Source: Paraspadella gotoi (Eukaryota; Chaetognatha). From it: a stretch of 64,000 nt of DNA. Location of the stretch: contig CM119264.1 of assembly GCA_051294375.1 (NCBI GenBank), forward strand, positions 28,624,696-28,688,695. The letters run 5' to 3'. Every line of letters starts with the position of its first letter. Positions within the stretch are counted from its first letter, which is position 1. The notes beneath the pieces are model-generated. The model searched no databases. It had not been told where the DNA came from and saw only the letters and a list, made by a program, of their open reading frames with translations. Position numbers and translations under genes: made by a program. Positions 13,850 to 28,200 of the stretch are shown piece after piece.

Positions 13850-16417
13850 TTAATAAGGATGAGACTTGAATGAATTTAAATGGAATCTGCCGGTGGATGG
13901 AGTCTTTTGTGAAGCCGGTACAAAATCCTCATCATCCCCATCTTCAGATTTTTCGTCGCGTTCGAAAAGATCCCCGCATCTTCGGCTGGTGACAGTTCTC
14001 TGAGGACGACGATTGAGAAAGTTCGCCGGGGTTTGTGAAGGAAAAACTATGTCATCGTTATCGTGGTCGTCGTCTTTGTCAACGGCAATCGTTTCTCGAC
14101 AAGATCGAGGGTCGAGTTGATCTTCATCGTATTTCCGTCCAATTTCCGGTTTTTGGGAGGAAAAGACGACGTCGTCGCTCGAGTTGGCAGACGAATCCAC
14201 GTTACGGTCGTCCGACGAAGCGTTCCCGGTCGAAAAAAGGTTGGAGTTCCTCGAGGGGCTTTCGGCGATGCTCCCGATCGCTGGGGAATTGTTGCTAGAT
14301 CCCAATGCTTTAAGTCGCTATGGAAAAAAAGAAAAGAAAAGGTAATCGCCGTCAGTATCGATAAAAATAAATAATCCGACACAAGCTTAGACAAATCAAT
14401 AACCTTGAGCAACTGAGAAGCGGAGTTTTCATCGGTCTCAACCGATTGATATTTTTCGTCATCACAGTAATTTGAGGAAGAGAGATTGTCAAAGATGTGA
14501 TTGTCGGAATGGTCTTGATTGGATGAGGGCCAAGCAATCCAGAATAAATTAAAATATAAATATAAATTTCATAAAAAGATTAGTTAAAAATATCATGATT
14601 CGCAAAGTAATAGACTTATTATCATCATTACCATCATTACAACAGAGATATCCCTCTGTTAGACTTACCTCGAGATTCGTTGACGTGAGGTATAAATGAT
14701 CTCCGCTTAGTGAGAAACATAAGGGATTTCCTTGCGGATCTTCGCGCCTTCGGACTCAACTCTTCGAGACAAGTCTTCATTAGTTCGTCATCTTCGTCCG
14801 ACGACCAAAAGTGATTGGACTGAAACATCAATTGGATTTGGAATTATGTTATCAGCCTTTAAACGGTCTACGACTCCTCTAAATCATTAAAACTTACGTC
14901 GAAGTCGTGAAAAGGTACGATGGACAAAGTTTCTGTTTTGACTCCAGAATTAAAACCGGGTCCAGGTCTCGTCTTCTCTTCCGACGAACAACTGGATGCC
15001 GATATCGGTCGAGTTTGCGGCGGAGTACGAAAGGCTCCGCAAACGGGTTCCCGGAATCCCTTCGCTCCAACGGGAGTTAAGGGAGGGTATGAAGGGACGA
15101 CCGGAACTTTGAAGGCTTGAGCGGTAGTGGGAGTTGAGTGGAGTGGCGCCGAAGTCGGACTAGAAACGACGCCCGGCCCTGATCGAAGCCGATCCGGCAC
15201 AGCCGAGGGCTTCGGGGAAAAAAGGGTTGGTCCTAGCGAAGTTGGGGAGACGTAAGGCACGAAGGGAACCGGAAGTGAAGGGACGGAAGAGTCGAGGAAA
15301 GAGGAGTCGTCTCGACTCGAAGACGAGGATTGTCCGAAATCTGCTTGAACGCTCGCGTCGGCCACCTCGACGCGAGAGAGACTGGATGAGACGTCGTCGA
15401 AGGATGAGGACGTGACTGGAGATGCTAGACTGTCGAGGGAAGCATCGGCGAATCCGTGGGCGTCTTCCTCGAAAGGGAGAGTCACTTGGACGGAGGAATC
15501 GACGACTTGAACGAAATCTGCATCGTCTTCATTATTTTGGTCGACACCGCTGCGGTCATTTTCCCGCCCCGTGAATGAGCAATTTTCTTCTATTTGAGAG
15601 GCATCGAGCGCGAGGGAGGTTTGAATAGCAGTGTCACACACCTCAACGTAGGACAAATTCTGCATTAAAAATAAATAAGTTTGTAAAAAATAACTAGAGA
15701 CAAGGATCGGACAAACTGTTCAGTAAAGTATAAACTTAAACTCGCCTGTTGTCGTTGACTGGAATCTTGAACCGAAAGTTGCGAAAATACATCGTGAAGT
15801 TTTTCGATTTTGGCGGCGGCGGAAACGTAAAGCGATTGATGCGATTCTATCGATACAGGATTAAATTGATAAAAATTTTATATTTTCATGAAACAGATAA
15901 AAAGTAATATATTTAAATATTTAAAACAAAAATATTTAACAAATAAATAAAATCATAAATATAAGTTATTTTAAATCTAAAAAATAAAAAATAAAGATAG
16001 TGAAACAAGTAATTTTGCAACTTTCATATATATATCACCCGGCTTCGTTGGAGATCCGTAAAGCGGAAACTCGAAGCTTCGATCTTCGGAATGCTCGGTC
16101 AAGGCTTCTGGAATCTGAGACTCAGAGATGTCCACGGAAGAGACGGTGAGGTGTGTCAGAGCTTGACTCAAACCCGATAGATCTGACGACCTCGTTGAGT
16201 GGAGATGGTCGCCATCGCCGACGACGTTTGTCAAGTTGGAATCGTTTTCGTCGTTTGATTCGGATGACAAAACGTCGGTAGCGTCGAAACGATAACCTCT
16301 TCCATTTTCCCTCTTTTTCTTAGTTCCAGGTTTGATAGAGTTGAGTCGGGCAGACCGGCCGACCATGGACGCGCCTCCGCTCTTCTGCGACTCGCGAATG
16401 CGAAGGTTGCGGCTCAT
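13850..16417 (-). CDS. Ser/Asp-rich protein with repeated SQ motifs, unrecognised
   Basis: Six exons join in phase: 16417-16039, 15846-15746, 15659-14898, 14819-14669, 14513-14404 and 14317-13850 (1971 nt, 656 residues). Two sets of internal repeats are visible. In the middle, VEVCDTAIQTSL, VQVVDSSVQVTL and VEVADASVQADF are three copies of one motif. At the C-terminus, DDVVFSSQKP, DDIVFPSQTP and DEDFVPASQKTP are three more. The rest is low-complexity Ser/Pro/Asp, with an acidic-aromatic patch HFWSSDEDDELMKTCLEEL. The second intron uses a GC donor (CAACAG|gcgagt). The clustered SQ sites resemble substrates of ATM/ATR-type kinases and the acidic-aromatic patch could be a docking motif (an ETAA1-like role is conceivable), but this is speculation. 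No catalytic domain, signal peptide or membrane segment is seen. Confidence 0.7.
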
Positions 16418-17543
16418 GACGAAGAGGGCGACGCAGTTAGCTCCACACAGTTTAGATTTCTCTTAACCGCGCGTCGCGGCATCGATCCAAAATATCTAAG
16501 AGGACAAAGATCAAATACGAAAAAAAGGGCGTGTGCTTAACATTATTTCGTTTTAGCGATACACGACGTGATAGTTGCTTAGAAATATACGACATTCAAA
16601 AACGTAGAAAAACTATGGCGCTCAAAAGTCATGACTTGATACATTAATAACATGCCATAAATTTGCTACGATATGACAAACTGATAGGTTTTACTTAACT
16701 GCTATTACTCTTCTAAATGGCACAAAGATATAATCTCGCAATATATATAATTTATTAAAACATTTCCGAAATCCAGAGCAGTCCCGTGGACCAGCTGATT
16801 ACCACCCAGTTTTTTACAAAAGGACAAAGAAATGAGGTTAAAAATAAACCTTTTTAATTAGTTTAGGACAATTATTCCATATGAAGATAAAATTTTGTCT
16901 AAATTTAATCCTGAAAACAACAAAATTTATATTGACGAAAGAGGGGAAAAAATTTTGAAATATACGAAACTAAACCGAGCTTTAGGTCATTCAGGGTTAT
17001 GAGCATGTATCAACATCTTGGCAACATACATCAATCCGTACGTAGTAATAATAAAATGCCTAGGCAATGAATAATCATTCATTAATGATTCAGATTGGGT
17101 TGTTAACTTAAAATTTTAGGGCCACGAAGACATCTGGCCATTTTTTTTCCTGATTATGACGTTATACGAGTCAATGCTTCCCTCCAATGTTAAACGAGGC
17201 ACTTGGTAGATCTAATATTACAAAATAACTTAGATTACTTAATTTTATCCAATCAAAAGTCCTTTATCTACCAGGTAGACCTCACTGTTCGTTATCGCCA
17301 GAGAAGGCGCTGAATGCATATCTGATAACATTGATACTTTTAGCAAAAAAAAAAGAAAGAAATATGGATTACAATAAAAAAAAGAATTGAGATAAGTGCT
17401 ACAATTAATTACAAAAAAAAACAACTAACAAGCGGGAGACAGTCTCTCGTAAACGTTTAATGAGGGTGACGAGAGCGAGCCTTTGCAAGGACCAACGCGG
17501 GTTTTGGGTTTCGTTTCAGGCCGCTTTCAATTTTTTCCGCTCG
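16418..17543. other. Intergenic DNA, no gene seen
   Basis: AT-rich sequence with no exon-like stretch. It holds the likely promoter of the SQ-repeat gene at its left end and the 3' region of UBE2D at its right. I see no repeat with a second copy in the window. Confidence 0.45.
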
Positions 17544-19458
<1,915 letters not shown>

Positions 19459-22185
19459 TTATGTATCGGACGGCAGACTGACAACTAAATCCAGCAAATG
19501 ATAAAATTTAAAATAGTTCAAGTTTTCTTCGATTATTTCCTGAAACTCGTCCCTTTCCACCCAGTGCGAAAAAGGGGCATTTCCGCCGTCCCGCGGAACG
19601 AGCTCACTCCTGCCCTCAGGAACTGGCTCAACCCCGCTGTCCCGCGGAGTGGCCGCATTTGCGGGGTCCATTGGAGAGACGTCATTGACGCCGTCCCAAG
19701 AAGCGGCGTCTTTTCCTGCGTCACCTCCTTCGCCGACGACATCGAACGAGTCCCAGGTTTGACGGTAACCCATCGGACCGTCTCCGTTTTCTCCAGGATT
19801 TTCGAATTCAGCGTCGCCTCTATTCGGAGCGCATGCGCCTTTGCAGCACTCTGGTTGAACTTCTTCGACGACGTGATCGATGAGGATTTCGGCAAAGGTG
19901 TGCCGCAACGTGTCTCGGTTCCAACGCTGGAAATACTCGTCGTCGAAATGCATCTCCCTGATGTCGGGAGTTCCTTCGTACGCGAGTTTAGGTCGAGCGA
20001 ATCGCAAGACTCGAAGCAACGTCTCCACCGACAAATGAGGTTCGGCGTCGTCGCTGTCGTCATAGCAACCGCAGGTTTCGCCCGCCGTCGCCTCGCAATC
20101 GAAATCATCGCCGACGCAAGGGGGCGTCGGAGATGGGCAGTCGCACTCCTTGCGGATGAGCAAATCTAATGAGTGACGCAAGATAATTAAATATAAAACG
20201 AGGAAATATCATAGGCTAATTCGTGGAATGATTGATTAACCCCTGTTTCCGGAGTCGTAATGAAATTCTGCAGGTTGCTGAGACGATAGTTTATTTGTGA
20301 CGCCGGTTTCGTAACAGAGGGGAAGCGTTATTCTCGTAGCCGGATCATCGGAACCGCTTCCCAACAGCCACGCAGCCGACGTTTGTAACCGCCTGAAGTT
20401 TTAAATCATTTCGTTTTATTGTCAAATTTATGAAATTGGTAAGACCAATATAAAAATTTTATCCATTCGTTTAATAAAAAGCTGTCTTGCCCCTGACTTA
20501 CGTAACAATCATGCGATGCAATATTTTACTCGCTAACAAAGTATTTTAATTTCTTCACAACCTGCTCTTCATCGGCGAGGACAGCATAACGTCGCTCGTC
20601 CAAGACTGACACAAAGGCTTTCCGTTGGTCACGCTGAGAGCCTTGGCCCAACCCCACTCTGCTTGCTTGTCCAAGCAGAGGTTCATTAAAAAGTCGACGT
20701 AATTGATGGATTGAAGGTGAGAGGGATGAGCCTTTTGATCCTCGTCCACGTGGAGATCGAACAACAAAGTTTGCATCCTCACGGGATCGAACGTTGTCCC
20801 GTTGACGCCTTCGGGAATCGTTTCGCCGGAGACGATGTCCGGTTCGAAGATCGGAACGAAATCGTAATCGGGTCGGTAGAGGATTCCAGTTTTGTCGCGG
20901 TCGAAGCTTTGATACTATAAATAAATTGGTACATTCCATATAAAAAAAAAATTCATTCGTTTAATTAATAAGTTGTCTTTCCCCTGACTTTTGACAGACT
21001 ACGGTCGGTTTAGGCCTCCATTCCTCTTAAAAGATAATAACATAGCAGGACACTGCAACCTTTCAATCAAGACTCTCTCTCAGTCCAGTTCATTATCTTC
21101 CCGAGTCCTTGACAAAATCATATTAATATTTTATAAAACATTGATCTCTATACTAAACTTATGCACATGCAGCTATTTTCAATCGACCTGATAAAGCAAA
21201 AACATGAGTCTGTCCAAGGTAAACTTGACCGGGGGTGACATCATGCTCAAAACGAGTTGAATTCTGGGAAAAACTCTCATTTTCCGTTGATCCAGAAAAA
21301 ACTGGAGCGCCAGTTCGATCTTATGAAGCGACACGTCCTTCCAAGCCGCATGAGGTATCTCGACTTGGTTGGGATGCTCGGATTCGAAAGCCGTCTGCAA
21401 TTCTTCCATGAGATCTATAACTTCGTGATAATGAACGAATCCTTGCTAAAGACAAATAAAAAAAAAGACGAAATTACGCGCACGTACAAACACACGTACA
21501 CGCGCGCACGATCGACGACCTCTTCCACCAAACGAAGACGCGCATCGAACCGACGCAACTCGCCCTCGTAGTCAACGTCTTCGTATTCCAGGAAGTCCGT
21601 CTGCGGAGGTTCCAACCAACTTGGCTCTTCCAGATTCTCGATCGCGAATCTGATGAAGGATTCGAATTCGTACACTTCTTGACGAGACTCTTGGTAAAAG
21701 GTTAGGAAGTCCAATTGGAGTCGCCGGCCCAGACCTTCCAGGGTTTCCTGGACGAAAATTGATAATATTTGAAAAAAAAAAAGATTTAAACTCTTTCTTA
21801 TTTTTAAGTTTATTTTTATAAACATTTTCCCTAAACCCCCAGTTCATTTTAATTTTAGAATTATTTAAGTTATCTTTTATGTTTAAAATTTAATTTAGGT
21901 TAAATTAGTTGAAAGGTTATAGTTAGAGATTTTGTTATCATTATGGTTAGGGATTGGTTTAGGGATTAGGGTTAAGGACTAAGGTTTAGGGTTTTGTTTT
22001 AGGGTTAAGGTTAGATTTAATAATTAAGGCTAAGGCTTAGTAAAGGTTGAGTACTGGGTTATGGGTTACTTAATTGGTTAGGATTAAATATTAAATTAAA
22101 TTTGAGGATAGAAGGGGAAAAAATGAGCATCTTGGGAACAGAAAGCTATTATTTCATCTAAACTTACTAAAAAGTATAACTTGAG

Positions 22186-22269
<84 letters not shown>

Positions 22270-25200
22270 CACTTCCTCTCCAATTCTCACTTTGTACTGA
22301 TTAAGAGTGTTGAACGCCACGTAAGCAATCAGATCCACTCGTTTCCTCCTAATTTCTCTCTCAAAGGCCAACAGTTCTTGAATTTCCCGTCAACGCTTTC
22401 TCCTTCGCGAGTCTCAACTGCTTTTCCTCTTCCGTCTCCGGTGGCTTCTTCGGGCTGCCCTTTCCGCCTTTCTTCCCGCCTTTTTTCCCGCCCTTTTTCG
22501 CGTTCCAGTTCGTGTTGATGTCAAAGACGTCGTCGTCGGAGAAATAATCATCCATGGCGCTGTCGTTTACATTTTCCTCTACTTCCGATTCATCGTCGGA
22601 TTCATTTTCGGATTCATCGTCGTCATCTTCGTCGTCGTCGCTTTGCCCGCTACCGGCGTTGATGTTATGCTTTCCCTTGTTCTTTCCTTTCTTCCCCTTT
22701 TTCCCTTTTCCGCCCTTCTCTTCTTTGGGCGGATTCAAGAGTTCGCTCCCTTTCGGCGGCGAGGTGTAGATCTGAAACGCCATCTCCTGAACCTTGGTCA
22801 AATTGGCCAGGGCCTCTTTGTGAGCCTCGTTCAAAATCTTGACGTCCCAAGGAAGATTCGGATCGTTGGGTTGTTCGAGAAAAGGATGTTTCTCCGCCAC
22901 CAAAGCGGGTCCCTTTTTGGCCCCGCCCTTTCCCTTTTTGTCGTCCTTTTTATTTTTTTTCCCTTTGGCCTTGTTCACATTCTCGTCAAAGTTTTCGTTC
23001 GACTCTTCTACCTCTACGGGGTCAGGAAAACTCGGCACGGCCGTCGCCTCCACTTCAACGTTCTTGATGATCATTCGCGGATAAACGTCTTCCCATTTAA
23101 CGTTTTCCAAATCCAGATTTTCTTTATTCATCTTGGCTGCGACTTTGCTCACCGTTTGAGCGAGACTGGGGACATGAGCCGGAGCGATCGGGGACGGAGT
23201 TCGAGGCGGCGGCGGCGGCGGAACCGATTCGTCCGGAACATCATCACCTTCCTCTTCAGTCGGCGAAGGCGGCGGCGGCGGTGGCGGCAGAACCGACACG
23301 AATATCAACGCCGGTCGAGTAAGATTTTGTAAGGCGTCCATCTCTTTAATCTCCAACCCGGTGGACGAAGTGTAATAATCAATGAGAAAAGCGGCGATTC
23401 GACCAAAGAGCTCAACCTCTGCCGATATCAGACTCAAGAAATAGTTTAACGTCATTCCCGTCAGATGGCCGATCCTCTCGTCGAAAAAGAATCGCTCCTT
23501 GTATTTCTTCACGCAGCGAATGACGCGCTCCGTCTCTTCCGCCATCTCCGCTTTGAGATCGTCGATCCGCAGATGCAACTCGGCCAGAGTCTCCTCGTCC
23601 CGCCACATCTCTGGCGGTAGCTCGACGAGATACTCGAGGTGCTTGTCCTTGACGTCCTCGAGCATCGCCGCTTCCCGGACGATCGCCAAGTAATCCGCGA
23701 GATCTTTGGTCTTGTCGTTCAAAAATCCGGTGAGGTCGCGCTGATGATCTTCCATTCGACGAAACAATCGAATGAGGTATGTCAGGTAAGAGCATTCGAT
23801 CAACTTCCAAGATTTCGTCAAGACTTTGAGCCTCTCCGCCGGAATCTCGGTCTGGAGATAATCCGCCGGATTGAATCCGACCGGCTTCGCCTCCGCCGGT
23901 TCCTTTTTTTCCTTTTTTCCTTTTTTACCCTTCTTTCCTTTGCCTCCCTTGGCGCTCACGTTGGCGTCGGACATGGCGCTATAATTGGTGTTAGTTTCCC
24001 AGCGGCTGGATGTGGGCGATTCCGAGGCGACGACGATGTCCAAAAACGGGTGGGCGGCGCCGGGCAAGCTCTCTTTATCGTCGTCGACTTCATCGCTATC
24101 TTCGTCGCTATCGTCGTCGCTATCGTCGTCGCTATCGTCGCTGGAATCGCTCGAGAGATTCGCGTTCGAATTCGTGTTCCGATTTTTGGATTTTCCTTTT
24201 TTACCGCCTTTTTTGTCTTTGCCTTTTTTTCCTTTTCCTTTTTTTCCCTTCGGCGGAGGTGACTCGACGGGGGGCGGTTCCGGGGGCTTCTCCAACTCCT
24301 CCAAGATCTTCAACGTCTTCTCTAGGGTGACCTCTTCCAACTTTAACCAGACGTCGTCGGCGACGTCTTCGTGTTCTCTATCGCCGTCGACGGTCCTCAC
24401 AGCGGCGAAACCTTGGAACCAGGCGCCCATCTCCTTCCAGGCCTCCATCGTGGCGTCGATCCGCGTCAGCGCTTGTCGGCGCCAGTCCGACGTCGACGGA
24501 ACGGCCTGTGGTTTCCCCGGAAACGGCGACAGACTCCCGAAAGGCATGGGCACGAATTCTAGATGGCGCTCGGTCGACGCCATCTTGGATTTTTCCTCTT
24601 CTTTCTCGCCGAATTCCGTCTCCATTTCGTAGACGCCTCGGTTCCTCTTGACGACCTCATCGAACGATCTCTCCACCTTAATGAAGCAATCCAATCCGCA
24701 CTTGGGATTGTCGCATTCCTGCGGTTCGATCAACACGGGATCCTTGACGATCGAAGAGGCGTACATCGGCATCTTCCGCCAAAGTTCCCCGCGGAAGCAT
24801 CCGTCGACGGTGGTGAGCAATGAAGGAGGCCGCGGATCCGTGGACAGGGGACAAACGTAGCCGGTGAGGTAACGGGACAACCAAGCGGCCTGAGCGACGT
24901 TGCGCGGGAACCCGTCGAGGACCCAACCCGTATCGTCTGAGATTTGAGTGATCTGGATGGCGGCCAACTTGGCGAGGTGTTTATCGAGAGTGGGTTTCCC
25001 TTCCTAGAGGGATTAGGGGGGGGGGAAGGGACTGAACCCTGGACTCTTCTTAGTCGAGTGAAAATATATGGTTAATAAACAATGGCTAAAACATATTAGA
25101 AAATTATTAGTTGCGGCGCCAGTACTCGCGGAGCAACTCTATAAGTCACTTTTCGGTCGGACTGTTGGTCGGTATGTCTGTCCGGTATGTATGTCTGCCT

Positions 25201-28200
25201 GCCTGCCTATAGTTGATTGCTCATTTGTTAAGACAGGAAAAAACCTCAAATCTAAGTGACTGCTAGCGCCGCCTTCAGGAAATCCTAAGACTTTAAAGAA
25301 TTAAAGACAAGATTCCGATGCAATGCGGGTCATAAATAAGCGTGAAAACTGCTCAACTGTCTTTAGGCAAGGGTAGACATAAGGGTGTTAGACCAATTTG
25401 AATGGCGATTCGTGCAATCCTATTTATTTAGGACCTGCCCCATCATGTTAGATATAAATTGGGATCAGAACAACTTTTAGATTTTGACACACCCTAGCGC
25501 AACACATTTGAATTACCGTTCTTGTTAGAAATAGATAATTAAACATAAAGATGATAAAAATAGAAATAAAAAAAAGGTCTTTAAAGACGTCTCACCCTCA
25601 AGCGTTTGTAGATGATTCGACCCAATTTTGCCCTCAGCGTCGGGATGTGTTCAATTTCCACGGGAGTCAAAGATTCTCGTGACACCGCATCCGTCTCGAT
25701 TGGCGGTACAATGACTTCGCCAGTCTGAGAGACGACGGCGCGAACCAACGGCGCGGGCGGTGTGTAAGAATCTGTCGCATTGTTGTTAGTGTTCTTCAAG
25801 CTGTCGTCAAAATTTAAACATTATTTGCATAAGTTCAAATAAATTTTTAAGTTTATTTAAAAATATACTTTGAAACTATAATTAGAGGAGTGATTATAAT
25901 CTTAATTTATTTTGATGAGAAGGGGGATAATGTTACATCATTCCTTTTTTTTTGTTTATAATTTATAATATCCAGTAAAAGGTTGAACAAGTTAACAGCA
26001 AGCGATAGAATTGGATAATACATTTGGGATTAATCATTAATTGACTGATTTTATAAAATATAAAAAGTCGTCCATCGTCAGGAAACAAAGTCGACCTGGC
26101 GCGAGATGACGTTGAAGTGACCACGATTCCTGGCGTCGACTTCAGGCGCAGCAAATGAATCTTCTGGACGCATTCCTTGTCCCAATAAGCTTGAATCGCT
26201 TCCTCCATCAAAGTGTCCACGTCGATGACGACGGTGTTGAGCTCTGTAAGGCTGCGCTCAAGTCGAGGCAGCACTTGGCGAACTTTCTCTGTGTCAGAGG
26301 TGCTGACAGAAGCTGACAATGGAAATGAATTTCTTTTTCTGTGTTTTTTGCTTTTTCTTTTTTTCTTTCCTTCTTTTTTTTTGTCTTTTGTTTCTTTATT
26401 TCTTTCTTTCTCCGCTTTTCTATCCTACTGTTTTGTTTGTTTTTTTGTTAGTTATTCTTTCTTTCTTTCTTTCTTTCGTTCTTTTTTTTCCCTCACCATT
26501 CCTCTCAAACACTACCTTTGATATGACTATTCCCAATGCGACAAAGGCTCGTCTCATCAGGCGGAGGCAAGGGATAAGCGAGTTTCAGGATTCGATGAAC
26601 GACGAATCCCAACCCTTCGTTGACGAACATGTTGAGCTTCTGATGCCTCCGGCTGCGTCCAGAGCCCTCCATGGCGTGATAATCGTTCGCCTGCAGAATA
26701 GCGGCTTTGAAGTCGGCGCGTCGGCATGGGCGTCGCTCGCGCCGGCAAAGGCTTCCTCTTCGCCTCTTCCTCCGTCTTCTCCTCTTCATCCTCCACGGAA
26801 CTGATCGTCCGTACGAAGAATGCGGCCACGGTCGTCGGCAGCGCCGCCTCCACCAAACACCTTTCCGCGTCGGCCACTTCCGGGACGGACCGCGCCAAGT
26901 CGTTCACGATTCTTCGGCTCATCTTCCAAACGCCGGCGATCCGTTCCAACTCCGCTCTCTGATCCTTCTCGAATCTCCACGTGATGTCGCCCATCACCTC
27001 TCGCCTGTAGTTATTTTTGGCCACCTCCCAGGCGGCCGTCTCCGCCTTGAGACGATCCTCCCACTCGGCGACGCGAGCCGCCTCCAGAGCGCCGCTTGGC
27101 GAACGGCGGAGGCTTTGGCCGCGTTCTTGTACCGGAACCTGACTTGTGCCAATCGCGTGATCACTCGAGATTCCATCTGCGTCAAGGGAAGGAGACAGGC
27201 TCGGGAGGTGGCCGTGGCACGCGATCGTTGCGACACCAATCGTCGATCGAGAGAAAATCGACGAGGCGGCGTCGTCGGCGACGCGTTGATTCTTCACCCA
27301 TCGTTCGTCCTTTGTTTTTCTATCTTGAATGTCGGCCACGTATTCGCGGCCTGAGATAGAAGATGTATGGATGACAGATAGATAAAGTAATAAAGCTGAG
27401 ATAGATAGATAGATAGATATATAGATAATTAGATATATATATCATCAACGATAGTAACCAATTGCAGCAGGCGGCTGCATCCCCCTCTCGCTCCTCCTTC
27501 CAGCGGACGCAGGAGCAGCGGCGAAGCCGCAGGAGCGAAACAAAGGACCTCACCATGAAAAGGAACCTACCCAAAGCTCAATGGCCTCACTAAAAACTAA
27601 CAACCAATGAGGAACTTGTACATGGCCAATTGGCCATGAGCTGAAGGAAGAACCAATAAACAATGAGTGAGGGTTCATAGTGAAGGGATAAATGAATCAC
27701 TGAATTATGCAGAAGTAGAAGTTTGGAGTGAATAGGCATTCTCTCTCACGTCGATCTGAAGATCAGACATATTGTCTTAAACTGTCTTTTATAAACTCTG
27801 TTCTCTACTAAATAAAAGGAACGTTAAAATTACATAGTTCGTTTAATTACTACTTGATTATTCACTTCCGTTCACGATATATAGAGAGAACATTGATGGG
27901 AGTGAACATGTAGCAGATTAATTTGTGAATTATCTGAAATAAGATTGAGTTCCTCAATCTCATTTGCATATTGTCGTATTCTGATTAAGCTTTGATAAAT
28001 TTTTGTTCTATTGCCTTAAAGATTTAATTTTAATATTTTGCATTAGTAAATAATCATGTTTATGGTTCAATTAATAGCTAAATAATTAATGATTTAATTA
28101 TCATAATTGCTAGTTTACTACTTTAATTATTCTTGTGATTATGAAAATTTGCAAATTACTTGTTTCACTATTTTTTATTTTTCTATTTTAATATTTTTAT

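Noticed and set aside
20526-20640. Alternative end of the SPEF2 exon (AFVSVLDERRYAVLADEEQV and stop)
   Set aside because: The donor AGCAG|gttgtg joins in phase with the next exon (RRLQTSAAWLLG), which matches the SPEF2 order. The alternative frame only runs to a stop.
22554-24860. Long open frames on the plus strand opposite the large SPEF2 exon
   Set aside because: They are antisense shadows of a GC-rich, biased-codon exon. Their translations are Ser, Phe or Arg runs with no family resemblance, while the minus strand gives clear SPEF2.
26319-26520. Hydrophobic plus-strand frame resembling a multi-pass membrane protein
   Set aside because: It arises from TTTC/TTCTTT low-complexity sequence within a SPEF2 intron.
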